Position numbers and translations under genes: made by a program
Notes under the pieces: generated by a model
What the model was told of the DNA's origin: nothing
What the model saw: only the letters and a program-made list of their open reading frames with translations
The model's database searches: none
Shown: positions 22,893-33,687 of the stretch, one piece after another
How the letters are laid out: the number at the start of each line of letters is the position of its first letter
How positions within the stretch are numbered: position 1 is the first letter of the stretch
Source: a virus
IMG/VR virus record: IMGVR_UViG_3300017764_000003
Location: 1-60,573 of that record
DNA: 60,573 nt
Reading direction: 5' to 3' (one strand)

Positions 22893-22977
22893 CAAATATA
22901 AATATTTCTTTCTTTTTTTCTTTATTTGTTTGTATTGCATATTGCAATGCACCTGATATGCAAGTGCATTGCAATTG
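22893..22977 (-). promoter_or_regulatory. TGCA-box/GAAA-tract element, copy 2, with -7 box
   Basis: Read on the minus strand: TGCA boxes (TTGCAATGCACTTGCATAT, then GGTGCATTGCAATATGCA), a GAAA-type purine tract, then the -7 box TATATTTG (plus 22893-22900), 15 bases before the ATG of the 248-aa gene. No TTG lies at the -33 distance; the purine tract occupies that place. The fibre genes would therefore start from an activator-dependent promoter. The element fills the gap after the stop of the 3554-aa gene. Confidence 0.65.
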
Positions 22978-22985
22978 ATATTTTA

Positions 22986-25900
22986 CTATTCTCCTAATAG
23001 CATTTTTCTTAATTCTTTAATTAACTCTTCCTCTTTGTTTTTATTATCTAAGTCAGTAGTAAATTTTTTATTATTTTTTATGCTATCAATATTTTGCTTT
23101 ACATTCTCTGTTAAATTCGGTATATATTCAGGAGCATATAATCCTTCTTTTATTTGAGAAACTGTTGGTTTACTTGCTCCTTTTCTTTTTCTAAGAATAT
23201 CTTTAAACAATTCTTCGTCTTCCTTTAATACGTCAAGTACCCCTTGTTGAGTTTCAGTTCCTACTAAAAATGCTTGAAATTGATTTTCCATAAGATTTTT
23301 ATAGGCAAGATATACTAATGGATTAGTTGAAGCTAAAGAGTTTTTATCTTTCTTTAAGTCTAATAGCTCTTTCTCTTTTTCTCTTATGTATTCTCTTTGT
23401 GCTCTTTTTATTACAGACTTAACAGGAATTGAATTTTCTCTAGCAACTCTTAAAAAGTCTGCAAACCTGTGTGGATCTTTATCTTCAAATGATTCTTTAA
23501 ATCCTTTTATTACTTCAAACTCATTAGTTCCATTTTTAATTGGAGCAAAGAATGTTATAGCTCTATTTGTCCATGTTTCAGTAGGAGTATACTTTGGTTG
23601 AAATGCAGACCTTATTTGATTTTGTAAAAAGAAAGGAGTTGTACTTAACCCAAGTTCAGATATAATTCTTATTGCCTGATTACCAACATTATCATCTTGT
23701 AAGTCATACAAATCATATCCTGAAGGAGACATACCAAATAAAACTCTACTTACTGCTTGAGGTAAAGGAGAACTTTTGCTAAGTAATCTTCCTAAAGGAT
23801 TAAATATTAGTTCAGGCAATTCTTTCATTTGCTTTCCTAAGTGAACATAATCTGCTTTACCATCTTCAGGATTAACTCCTATAAATATTCCTAAACTATT
23901 TCTTCCTGTTAATAAATCAGGATCGTTTTTCCACATAGGTCTACCTGTCATTAACTTACCATAGAAGCTTAGTTTTTCAAACTCTTTTTGTTCTTCTTCA
24001 TCTTTTTCTCCGAACCAAGCAGTAGTTGCCATGTTAATTAAGTTCATAAACATATATTGTTTTAAGGCAACACTAGCCCAAAATCTATATCCTGCTTTTC
24101 TTACAAACTTATTAGCAAATTCATTATTTGATCCTACATCAATTCCTAATCTTTTAACATAGTCTCTAGCATTTCCACTTGGATCTAATGTTTGGAATAT
24201 TTTTGCTTCAGAAAATCCTGCAAATGGAGCTAATGCTTGCTTAGCAGTAGAAACAGTCCAATCAGGAGATAGTAAAACTAAAGATGCTAGTCTTAAAGTC
24301 TTTGGATTAACTGAAAGTAATTGCCAATTCTGCCCACCAAAAGTATTATCAACGTGTTTAGCAATTGCCCTACCTACAGCTTCTAAATCTGTTTTGTATT
24401 GGTTTACTGTTATCTTATCACTATCTAGTTTTTTACTTAAGTTTAATTCTGCATCAGCATATAATGCTTGGAATGCAACTAACTTATAGTTGTTATGCAT
24501 ATAGTCCCATAAGAAATCATCCCATCTATTAGTAATTTTTCTAACTCCTTTATCTTTTCTAAATGGATTTAAATTTGTTTTAAACGAACTATCCCAAGTA
24601 TATTCTAGTTCATCAAGAAGAGTTTCGTGAAGTTCTAAATGCTGATCAGGAGCAGACTTAACTTGTAGTCCATGTTTAATTGCTAACTCAGTATTTACAG
24701 ATTCGCTTTCTTTAAATATTAAAAAGTCATCTGTTTTAAATCCTGTAAACAATTTAAGTAAGTTAGCTCCATATTTAATTCCTCTAGTAAAAGAGTCAGG
24801 TGTAGATAACAATGTTTCTGTTAGTGCTAAATGGTGAAAAGCAGACATTGTTAAGTTTATTTTTTTAGTAAAGTTATTCCATCTTTCTAAAGCTAAAAAT
24901 ACTTTTTGCTTATACTCTAACTTAATATCATTTAAAGGATTAAGTAGTTCTAAAGCAGAAATTTCGTTTACTGATCTACCTGTTTCTTCCAAATATTTTT
25001 GCTCCCAATTAAATGTTTTAACACCTACAATTCCTTGAATCTGTTGATATACTTTAGGATGAACATAAATATACTTAGATACCCATTGACCTTTTTCTTC
25101 TTCTTTAAATAGATCTTTTTGTTTTTTGGTTTTATACATATCAAAGATGTGTGCCCTAAATCTAGGGTTATCTATTTTTTTATATGAAGGTGGTATGTTT
25201 CTACTTCCTTCAGTATATGCTAATTTAGCACCACTTTGATTTCCATCTACAGTTAGTTCTAATAAAGAGTTTGTGAAGTTTTTATTTTCAATAAAGTTAT
25301 TCGTTCCTTCACTATAAAGCTTCATTAATTTAGAGGCATCTAATGTAACAGGATCAAATCCCATTCCAATAGCTTCTTCATAGTTACCCCATTTATTACC
25401 TTTTGCATTTTGTGATAATGTATTATTAACAAACTTTTTAAAACTTTCTTGATTCTTATATTGTTCATCAAATTTTATGATCTTATAAAAATGAGGAAAG
25501 TAGCTTGCTGCTAAATCTACATTAGTAGAAAGCTGTTTGTTATTTTGCATATACTTACCAATAGCTTCTATTTCTGCTTTTACTAAAGGTTTAAATTTAT
25601 TTATTGCATCAGTAGGGTTATCAATTAAATATTGAACTTCATTTCTAAATTTTTCGTTTTTATCTACTGTTCCTTTTTTAAAGTTAGTTTTTGATGGCAC
25701 ACTTTTAGATCCATCTAAAATAAATGTTAAAGCATTTCTTTCTGCTTCAGTCATTTCTTCTGACATTCCTCTAGCTAATTTTTCTAACCTACGTCTTCTA
25801 ACTTCAATGTTTCCATATCTGCTATACATTAGTTTAGTTACTTCGTCTTTAGCTATTCTAAGAAGTCTCTTTTCAAAAACAGTTTTAGCACCACTATTTA

Positions 25901-28900
25901 GATTAAAAAACTTTGACCTAGAACCACTTGGCTCTGCTTCTGCTTTTAACATTCCTCTAATACCATTATAATTCGACATATCTTTTATGTCATTTAGTAT
26001 TTCATTTAAAGCATAAGTTATGTGTTCATATTTTTGTAATTCTTCTTTAGAGTATTTACCTTCTTTTACTGCTTCTTGTATTTTTGCTTGTTGATTATAC
26101 AAAGCAGTTAATGTTTGACTTAATGATAATTGTATATCTGCAATTGTTCCAATACTCTTATTATTTAAAATATCATTAATAACTTTTTGATATTGAATTT
26201 TAGAATCAGCTATTACATCAATGTACCCTGCCTTGCTTATTCTTTGAGCAGCAGGAACAATAACTTTATTAGTCAAGAAAGACATTGGTTTTATAAGACC
26301 TTTATAGATCTTAATTACTTTTTGTCTATTTATTTTTCCTTTTGCAACTTTATAAGCAGAGTTTGCAAGTGAATCTATAAGTTTTCCTAAACCTGATCCT
26401 ACTTCTTCAAATAACAATCCTGTTTGATTTACTGCCTCAGAGTAAACATTAAATGGATTAGCAAAAAACTTAGTAAGACTTCCGTATTTTTTAATTATTG
26501 CATTTTTATAAAACGGAATATTTCTAGCAGCATTTATAGCATGACCATACACCCATTGAGAAGCACCTGTAAACCATTTAGCAGATCCTTTTAATCCTCC
26601 TATTTGTGTTGAAGATCTACCTTCACTTATACCTTCTTTCATGTTTTTAATACCTTTCTCAATATAAGAAGATCCTTGATCAGGGCTAATGTTTCCTAAT
26701 GCTTTTTCTATAACTTCAGTTTGTTTTTGTAATTGAGCATCAGCAGTTTTAAAAGTTTTATTAAGAACTTTAATTAAATCTAATTTAGCTTTTTGAACAG
26801 CTTTATCTTCTACTTTAGCTAAAATTCTAGCAGAGTTTCTATTTCCTTTTGCTGCATTCCAATTGTCTTTAAATTCTCTAGAGTAATCTTTTTCTAGTTT
26901 AGCATGACTATTGATTCTATTTAAAATTGTTTTAACTGCTTCAACAAAGTCTCCTTCTATACCTTCTGTCCATGGATGATTAGCTTCTTTTAAAATTTTA
27001 GCAGCATCTATAGCAATACCAATATCAGTAGCAGATATCTCAGGAGCTTCTTCTTTTAATTTTTGAATCTCTTTTTCTAAAGCATCATTAGTCTTTTGTT
27101 CTTGCTTTTTAGTTTCTTCAACTTGTGTTTCTAATGCTTCAATTTTTTCAACTTGTTCTTTTTTTGCTGAAGCATCTGCTTGTAAAGCTTTTTTAGCACT
27201 TTCTAAAAACTTTCTAGTAGACTCATTAGTTTCGAATATTCCTTTTTCTTCTAATGATTCTATAAACTGTTCTTTGTCTTCGATCTTTTCTTCTATACCT
27301 AAGTAGTCTAATATAATAGACATTTGATCTATGTCTAGTTTTTGTTTCAGCTTTCTTAGATTAGTTTTTCTTTTTGCTTTATTAACCTGAGTTTCTTCAC
27401 CGTTGTTTATAGTATTAGATTCAACACTAATTCCATTAACAATTTCATCTACATTTTCTATGTAATCAATTGCAGTATTAGAAGTAGGCTCAGTAGTTTG
27501 TTCAGGAATATTGTTAGATTCATTTTCCTGAACTTCTTCTAGCTGTTGAGTTTTCTTTTGTGTTTCTGTTTTTTTATTAGTTTCTACTTTAGTTGGTCTT
27601 TTACTAACAGAACCATCTTTATTTAAAAGTACAGTAACTGAATACTCATACTCATACTCTTGTCCTTTACCATCAGTATCAACACCTTTATATGTGTACT
27701 TAATAGAGGATTTACTTCTTTTTACAGAGGATGGTTCAGCATTTGGTGTAAACTTAAACTTCTTAAATCCTTCTGCCATTTTAGCTAAGAAATCTGTAGT
27801 CTGTTCTATATCTGTAGTCTCATCTGATGTTTCTTCAGTTGTTGTTTCTTCTGCAACAGTAGTTTCTTTAGGAGCAGTTGTTTCTTCTGCAACAGTTTCT
27901 TTAACTACTCCAAGTTTGCTTTTTGGAACTTTATAAGCTTTAGTCATTGCCCTTGCAGTAGGAATATTAACTACAACTCCATTATCTAAAGTTAGTCTTG
28001 TCCAATTTCTTTTATTAGTTTTTACTTCATTAACAGAAACTACAGTTCTAGTCTCGGCATTATTAAGTAAGTCGTCAGTAAGAGTAATTTCTTGCCCAAC
28101 TAAATCTTGAATACTTTCAGTTTTAGCAGTAGTTTCTTTAGGAGCAGTAGGCTCTACCTTAGTTTCTGCTTTAGGCTGTGCTTTAGGTTTAGGAGCTGTT
28201 GGTTTAACGGCAAACTCACCTGCAACAGTTTCTTGTATTTCAGTTAAAGGAATATTACCTTCAGCAAATATATACTCAAAGTAACCATCTCCTTTTCCTT
28301 TTTTAATTTTTCTTGTAACAGTATATTCTTGTCCTTTTTTACCCTTAACTCTTTTCCCTGTTACTTTACCATCAGCAACATCCTCATCTAAAGTAATTAC
28401 AGATCCAACATCAATATCTCCCATGTTTCTAGACTTAACTTGTTTTTCGCTAAGTCTAAAATCACCATTCTTAATTTTACTTTCTTTTCTTTTTGCTTGA
28501 CTTAAGCTTTTTGCTTCTGCTTTTTTAGCATTAATTGATTCTTGAGTTTCAGAAATAATTTCTCTATCTCCTTTTTTAGTTACTTCATAGTTAGGATTAG
28601 CTTTTAGTATTTTACTTTTAGCCCCCATTAAAGCTTCTGTAATTGCTTTTTGTTCTTCTTTAGTAATAGATTCATTAAGATTGCTTTGCATACCTTGATT
28701 TATAAATCCATTTACTTTATCAAGATAATTTTGAAGAACTTCCTGAGACATATTTCCTGCCCCTAATGAATTGTTAAGTAACTTAAATGCTTTTCTTATA
28801 TCAGAGAAAATAGTTTCTTTATTTCCTTTTCCTTTCTTAAGCTTCTTCTTTTCTTTTTTTAATCTAGATCTAACCTCTTTAACTTTATTTTCAAAAGACT

Positions 28901-31900
28901 CTGTAGCTTCAACATATGAATCAGTTTTTTCTTCTACAGTCTCTTCTATAGTTTCTTCTACTTCTTGTATCTCTTCTGCTGTTGGTTCTGTTTCTTCTGT
29001 TACTTCTACTTCAGCTTCTACAGTTGGTGCAGGAAGATTTGCTCTAGATATATCTATAGTCTTTTTAATCTTAGCAGCATCTTCTTCAAATAACTTATCT
29101 AATTCTCCTTCTATTTCATTTGTAAGATTTGATGCTTCTTCAAACTTTTCTTCTGCAATAAGATCATCTACAATTTTAGTTTTACCTTGAAGCTCTTCAA
29201 ATGCAGCTTTCTTAATAGGCAATTGTTCTTGGAATGTAGCTTGTTCTTCTGCAGCATTTTTAGCTTCTGCAGCTTTATCAGCTTTTTTACTTTGCTCTCT
29301 GCTTAATCCTATTTTTTTAGATGCCTCTACTAACTGATCAATTGTAAAATCTCCTTTAGCTAGTTGATTAAATATAACAGTACCACCTACTTTACCATTA
29401 GATTTCTTTTTAAAACTTTCTTTAAGACCTAACAGGTTTTCTAATTCTGTAGCTTGTTCAATAGTAATATCATCTTTTGATAAACCTGTAAGTAGTCTAA
29501 TTATATTTCTTTGAGCTTTTCTTTTTCTAATTGTAGCTTCTTTTCCTTTAGTTTTATTTTTTACATCTTCTAAAGCTAATTTAACAGAACTAAGATCTTT
29601 ATTTTGAGAAGCAGTTAACTCCTCAGAAACAACTTCCCCTGCCTCTTCACTTTTCAAAGCTTCTGTAGGGGAGGAAGTCGCTTCATCGGTTACTTCTTTT
29701 TCTGCATCAACTTGTTCATCAGACTTACTTGTTGTTTCAGGTATTACTTCAGGAGATGTTTGTTCTTCTACAGGTGAATCTTCTATATCCTCAAATAAAC
29801 TTAATTGAGTCTTTTCAGCTTTATCTATATCTACTTCTGTTTCCTGATAAGAATCAAACTTAGGTGCAGGTATTGATCCTTGTGATCCTAAATGACTCTT
29901 ATAGTCAATTAAATATGATAATGTTTGTTCTATTTCTTTTCTTTCTTTTAATACTTCTTCTGAAGTTAAACTTCTTTGTACTCTTTGTTTTCTACCATTT
30001 CTTCCAAGAATAAACATAGACTCCTTGTAAGAATTATATAAGTATTCTATAGCAGCATCTAATGATATAGGATCAACAGGCTTACCATCTTTAGATCTAC
30101 TTATTGCTCTAGTAATTGATGGCAACATATCTGCCATAATAGGAATCTTAGGTAAAGAAAACTTACTAACCCTGTTATTAATAGCCTTATCAACTTTTGC
30201 TATGTCTTCTTGAGTGTCTTCAATTACATCTTCTGCATTCTGTTTAGCATATCCTTCTTTTATTAACTCAGAACCTTTAATAGTAACTACAGCTACACCT
30301 TGTTTATTTGTAGCAATACTTACCGCATTGTCTCTTAGTATTTTTGGAATCAACTTTTCATCAGCGTAAGTAATTTTTACTTGATCTTCTGCATTAATGT
30401 ATAACTCTCTTCTATCTGACTTAGATGTTATTTCTACTATCCCTGCCTCATCTTGAGATTTTAATTCTTCTTGTCTTTTAGATCTTACAATTTTAGTTTT
30501 ACCTTCTTGACTTCCTTCTAAAAATTCAGCTAGTTCTGTTTCTTGTTCTTGACTTAAAGACTCTTTAGCTTGTTCAATTGCTTTATCTACATGAGCAGCT
30601 ATCGCAGGATCTGTAATTTGATTTCTCATCAATATTGCAGACTTTATATGAAATAAACCTTCAAATGTACCTGCAAACGTAGCACTTATAATTGCTGTTA
30701 CTGCTGCTTTCTTTTCTGCTTCAGTTGATGTTTGTCCAAATGTTTGATCAAATGCTCTATCTATATCGTCAAATCCATGTCTTTTAACTTGGTTTACAAA
30801 TTCACCTGCATACTCTTGTGTGAATTCAGCAACTGTTTGTACTCCTGCTCTAGTACCTGATTTCAATAATGTATTTACTAGCTTACCATACTTTCCTGAA
30901 AACTTATTAGCAACATCTAAGTATTGCCATCCACCTTCAACAAATCCTTCACCAAATCCATGAGCAGCACCAACTGTACCTGATGGAGTTAAAGACCATT
31001 GTATAGATGTATTAATACCACTCTTACCTGCGGCATATAAAAACTCACCTGTCTTACCCCACTTGTATTTCATCATGTGCCTTACTAATCTTAAGGCTTT
31101 AACACTTCTTACAGATGCTGATGTTGCACCTGCTATTGGACTTCCTGCAACAGAAGTAAGTATAATCTCTGCCATGATTGGAATAGATGCTCCAATACCA
31201 CCTGCAACCATTGTACTAATATCTTCTTCTGCAATTTCTTTTTGTTCAGGGGTTAAATTAACTCCTGCATTAGATAATTCAGTATATAGTGTTTTTGAGA
31301 AATCATCATCAGTTATTGTTTTATATCCAAGCTGTTCTACTAAAGAGTTAGTCATAGTATTTACAAATCCACCTACACCCTCTCTAACCTTATCATCGAA
31401 TAAACCAATAGTAATACCTGCAGGATCTTCATTAGTTAACAATGCTCTATTTAATATGTCAAATCTTTTTCTTGATGCTTTGTAAGCATCAATTCTTTCA
31501 TCAAATATTGCATTATCTTTAGATCCAACTCTAATACCAACCTCACGAAAAGCAAACTTATCCATGTCTGATGCTGATCTTGAAACAACCATGTTTTGTA
31601 AAACACCTACTTTTTGCTCCATATAATCTCCAAGAGTAATAGTTACATTTCTCTTTTCATTATATAGTCCTTCGTAGTATTTAACATTTGATAAAGCATC
31701 TAAGTATAGTGTAGATAAAACATCTGTATCCATCTTTCTATACTCTATTGCTTCTGCATTTATATCATCATTATACTTTTTAGTTTCATCAGATGCATCT
31801 TCAGCAAAAACAAACTTACCTGTCTTAACATCAAATAACTCTCTAGGATTATCCTTTAATTTTCTAGCTTCTGTTTGCTTCTTAGCTATTTGTATACTTA

Positions 31901-33650
31901 TCTTTTGTTGCTCATTTTGATCTTCTGTAGTAGCTTGTTTTTTTCTTAAGGAATTTATTTCATTTTGTAGTTGATAAACTTTTTGTTCATCCTCAGAAAG
32001 TCTTTCTACACCATATGCAATCTCTTCAGATATTACTGCTTTTTTAATATTCTTAACAGCTTTTGCATTATTTGGATCATATATATTAATACCATTTTGT
32101 TTTGCAACTTGCTCTACTCTATTACTAACGTGATACTTTCTTGAAGCATTTTTTTCTGTCCCACTTTTATAGTTAGCAATTGCAAGTCTAGCTGATTGTT
32201 CGTCTATGTCTTTTCCAAGATTGTCTTCTATTTGATCAATAACTTCATCTACATCTTCATGATTCATCATGTTTACAAAGTAATCGCTTTTACCTTTTAA
32301 GACTTCATCTACATAACCTTTGTATACTTGCTGTTCTTTCTGCTTTAACTCTAATGATTGAGCTGCATCTATATATATAGGAGTAATTGGTTTTTCTATA
32401 GATGTTGATTCTGATTCAGCAATTTCAGGAATAAAATATTTATTGTTGTCTTGAATAATTTTTTCTAAATCTGAAGTGTTTGCTTCAGGAACAATTACAG
32501 GCTGATAATCATCTTCAGAATAATAATCTGATATTGCTTTTAATGCCTGATCTTTAGATATATTATCATCTAATGGAGTTTTACCTCCTGATATATTCAT
32601 ATATTCTAAAACATAATCGCTCTGCTTTCCTTTTTCTTTTCTAAGCTGTAGCTTTAAGTTTTCGTATTCTTTAGTTTTTGTATACTCTAAAGGGGCATTA
32701 GCCATCATTCCTACTATGCCATCATAATTAACATTCTCTTCAGTAAACTTTTTAGCTTTTGCTTTATTCAAATGTTGTTTAAGAAACTCTTCAGTATATC
32801 CATCTTTGTTCATAAGAGAGTCAGGATTTTCTCCTACAAGCTGAGTAAACTCAGACTTCCAATATGTTTCATGATCAGTAGGTTTAAGTTCTTTTCCAAA
32901 CTTACCTAAACTTGCCCAATGATATATAGGATTTCCTTCTAGGTCTAAGTGTTCTTTATTTAACTCAGGCTTTACGCCTGCTTTCCACGCACCTCTGTAG
33001 TCGTAACCTTCTTGAGTTGGTTCTTCTCCATACTGTTTAACAAACTGTTCTTTCCATGCAGTTATTGCAGGATCAGAATTCCAAGACTGTTGAAACTGAG
33101 CTTCTTCTTCGTTATTTAATAAGGTAGTATTATCAGTTGATAAAAAATTATCATTGATTTCTTTTTCTATTCTTAAGGCATCTATACCTGCTTGTTTTTT
33201 CTTTGCAGTTAATTCCTCTTCATTTAATTTTCTTTCTCTATTAAACTGACCTCTTATAGGATTAGGATCATTTACATTTACTATTCCTGAATCACTAACT
33301 GTAGATGCTGTTTGAGTTGACATACTGTCTTCTATAGCGGTACTGTCTTGTATAGCAGTAGTATCTTGTATAGTAGAATCTACAGATCCACCTACAGGTT
33401 TCATCTCAGAAAGAGGAGATGCTGTTTGAAGATCGCTATAAAAATCTAAATATTTTTTAGAGCTATCTAATAAACTTTTTTCTTTATCTCTTTTTATTGC
33501 ATCAAAGACTCTTAAGCTATATCTTCTTGATTTTAATTTTTCTTTAAATTCAGGGAAATCAACAGTTAATTCAATATCTTCTCTTTCTCCAAATCTATCA
33601 AAAATTCTTCTAGCTAAATCCTCATTCTGTATATTACTACCTAAAGACAT
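22986..33650 (-). CDS. giant internal virion (ejection) protein, 3554 aa
   Basis: The largest gene of the window. Roughly: residues 1-800 are charged and helical; 810-1000 contain hydrophobic segments (VAGGIGASIPIMAEI, TAIISATFAGTFEG) suited to membrane insertion; 1290-2220 form a Glu/Thr/Lys-rich low-complexity region with coiled coils and SH3-like stretches (near 1750 and 1870); 2220-3554 form a helical domain. Near residue 3110, FGGQNWQLLSVNP and LLSPDWTVS match a motif I associate with large polyvalent phage proteins (LPD38-like). It follows 195- and 724-aa genes, the T7 gp14/gp15/gp16 order, and would be the gp16-like ejection protein. I see no polymerase motif. Confidence 0.7.
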   Translation of the reverse strand: MSLGSNIQNEDLARRIFDRFGEREDIELTVDFPEFKEKLKSRRYSLRVFDAIKRDKEKSLLDSSKKYLDFYSDLQTASPLSEMKPVGGSVDSTIQDTTAIQDSTAIEDSMSTQTASTVSDSGIVNVNDPNPIRGQFNRERKLNEEELTAKKKQAGIDALRIEKEINDNFLSTDNTTLLNNEEEAQFQQSWNSDPAITAWKEQFVKQYGEEPTQEGYDYRGAWKAGVKPELNKEHLDLEGNPIYHWASLGKFGKELKPTDHETYWKSEFTQLVGENPDSLMNKDGYTEEFLKQHLNKAKAKKFTEENVNYDGIVGMMANAPLEYTKTKEYENLKLQLRKEKGKQSDYVLEYMNISGGKTPLDDNISKDQALKAISDYYSEDDYQPVIVPEANTSDLEKIIQDNNKYFIPEIAESESTSIEKPITPIYIDAAQSLELKQKEQQVYKGYVDEVLKGKSDYFVNMMNHEDVDEVIDQIEDNLGKDIDEQSARLAIANYKSGTEKNASRKYHVSNRVEQVAKQNGINIYDPNNAKAVKNIKKAVISEEIAYGVERLSEDEQKVYQLQNEINSLRKKQATTEDQNEQQKISIQIAKKQTEARKLKDNPRELFDVKTGKFVFAEDASDETKKYNDDINAEAIEYRKMDTDVLSTLYLDALSNVKYYEGLYNEKRNVTITLGDYMEQKVGVLQNMVVSRSASDMDKFAFREVGIRVGSKDNAIFDERIDAYKASRKRFDILNRALLTNEDPAGITIGLFDDKVREGVGGFVNTMTNSLVEQLGYKTITDDDFSKTLYTELSNAGVNLTPEQKEIAEEDISTMVAGGIGASIPIMAEIILTSVAGSPIAGATSASVRSVKALRLVRHMMKYKWGKTGEFLYAAGKSGINTSIQWSLTPSGTVGAAHGFGEGFVEGGWQYLDVANKFSGKYGKLVNTLLKSGTRAGVQTVAEFTQEYAGEFVNQVKRHGFDDIDRAFDQTFGQTSTEAEKKAAVTAIISATFAGTFEGLFHIKSAILMRNQITDPAIAAHVDKAIEQAKESLSQEQETELAEFLEGSQEGKTKIVRSKRQEELKSQDEAGIVEITSKSDRRELYINAEDQVKITYADEKLIPKILRDNAVSIATNKQGVAVVTIKGSELIKEGYAKQNAEDVIEDTQEDIAKVDKAINNRVSKFSLPKIPIMADMLPSITRAISRSKDGKPVDPISLDAAIEYLYNSYKESMFILGRNGRKQRVQRSLTSEEVLKERKEIEQTLSYLIDYKSHLGSQGSIPAPKFDSYQETEVDIDKAEKTQLSLFEDIEDSPVEEQTSPEVIPETTSKSDEQVDAEKEVTDEATSSPTEALKSEEAGEVVSEELTASQNKDLSSVKLALEDVKNKTKGKEATIRKRKAQRNIIRLLTGLSKDDITIEQATELENLLGLKESFKKKSNGKVGGTVIFNQLAKGDFTIDQLVEASKKIGLSREQSKKADKAAEAKNAAEEQATFQEQLPIKKAAFEELQGKTKIVDDLIAEEKFEEASNLTNEIEGELDKLFEEDAAKIKKTIDISRANLPAPTVEAEVEVTEETEPTAEEIQEVEETIEETVEEKTDSYVEATESFENKVKEVRSRLKKEKKKLKKGKGNKETIFSDIRKAFKLLNNSLGAGNMSQEVLQNYLDKVNGFINQGMQSNLNESITKEEQKAITEALMGAKSKILKANPNYEVTKKGDREIISETQESINAKKAEAKSLSQAKRKESKIKNGDFRLSEKQVKSRNMGDIDVGSVITLDEDVADGKVTGKRVKGKKGQEYTVTRKIKKGKGDGYFEYIFAEGNIPLTEIQETVAGEFAVKPTAPKPKAQPKAETKVEPTAPKETTAKTESIQDLVGQEITLTDDLLNNAETRTVVSVNEVKTNKRNWTRLTLDNGVVVNIPTARAMTKAYKVPKSKLGVVKETVAEETTAPKETTVAEETTTEETSDETTDIEQTTDFLAKMAEGFKKFKFTPNAEPSSVKRSKSSIKYTYKGVDTDGKGQEYEYEYSVTVLLNKDGSVSKRPTKVETNKKTETQKKTQQLEEVQENESNNIPEQTTEPTSNTAIDYIENVDEIVNGISVESNTINNGEETQVNKAKRKTNLRKLKQKLDIDQMSIILDYLGIEEKIEDKEQFIESLEEKGIFETNESTRKFLESAKKALQADASAKKEQVEKIEALETQVEETKKQEQKTNDALEKEIQKLKEEAPEISATDIGIAIDAAKILKEANHPWTEGIEGDFVEAVKTILNRINSHAKLEKDYSREFKDNWNAAKGNRNSARILAKVEDKAVQKAKLDLIKVLNKTFKTADAQLQKQTEVIEKALGNISPDQGSSYIEKGIKNMKEGISEGRSSTQIGGLKGSAKWFTGASQWVYGHAINAARNIPFYKNAIIKKYGSLTKFFANPFNVYSEAVNQTGLLFEEVGSGLGKLIDSLANSAYKVAKGKINRQKVIKIYKGLIKPMSFLTNKVIVPAAQRISKAGYIDVIADSKIQYQKVINDILNNKSIGTIADIQLSLSQTLTALYNQQAKIQEAVKEGKYSKEELQKYEHITYALNEILNDIKDMSNYNGIRGMLKAEAEPSGSRSKFFNLNSGAKTVFEKRLLRIAKDEVTKLMYSRYGNIEVRRRRLEKLARGMSEEMTEAERNALTFILDGSKSVPSKTNFKKGTVDKNEKFRNEVQYLIDNPTDAINKFKPLVKAEIEAIGKYMQNNKQLSTNVDLAASYFPHFYKIIKFDEQYKNQESFKKFVNNTLSQNAKGNKWGNYEEAIGMGFDPVTLDASKLMKLYSEGTNNFIENKNFTNSLLELTVDGNQSGAKLAYTEGSRNIPPSYKKIDNPRFRAHIFDMYKTKKQKDLFKEEEKGQWVSKYIYVHPKVYQQIQGIVGVKTFNWEQKYLEETGRSVNEISALELLNPLNDIKLEYKQKVFLALERWNNFTKKINLTMSAFHHLALTETLLSTPDSFTRGIKYGANLLKLFTGFKTDDFLIFKESESVNTELAIKHGLQVKSAPDQHLELHETLLDELEYTWDSSFKTNLNPFRKDKGVRKITNRWDDFLWDYMHNNYKLVAFQALYADAELNLSKKLDSDKITVNQYKTDLEAVGRAIAKHVDNTFGGQNWQLLSVNPKTLRLASLVLLSPDWTVSTAKQALAPFAGFSEAKIFQTLDPSGNARDYVKRLGIDVGSNNEFANKFVRKAGYRFWASVALKQYMFMNLINMATTAWFGEKDEEEQKEFEKLSFYGKLMTGRPMWKNDPDLLTGRNSLGIFIGVNPEDGKADYVHLGKQMKELPELIFNPLGRLLSKSSPLPQAVSRVLFGMSPSGYDLYDLQDDNVGNQAIRIISELGLSTTPFFLQNQIRSAFQPKYTPTETWTNRAITFFAPIKNGTNEFEVIKGFKESFEDKDPHRFADFLRVARENSIPVKSVIKRAQREYIREKEKELLDLKKDKNSLASTNPLVYLAYKNLMENQFQAFLVGTETQQGVLDVLKEDEELFKDILRKRKGASKPTVSQIKEGLYAPEYIPNLTENVKQNIDSIKNNKKFTTDLDNKNKEEELIKELRKMLLGE

Positions 33651-33687
33651 ATATTTTTTTGTTTAATTTTTTAATGAAGTTAATTAT

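Noticed and set aside
23386-31485. Plus-strand frames opposite the 3554-aa gene (for example 28771-29190)
   Set aside because: They consist of Ser/Val/Phe-rich shadows created by Glu/Thr/Lys-rich sense codons.
22986-33650. Virion RNA polymerase in the 3554-aa protein
   Set aside because: Large crAss-like or N4-like virion proteins can carry one, but I found no DxDxD-type or single-subunit polymerase motif; the only DTDGKG stretch lies in a repetitive region.
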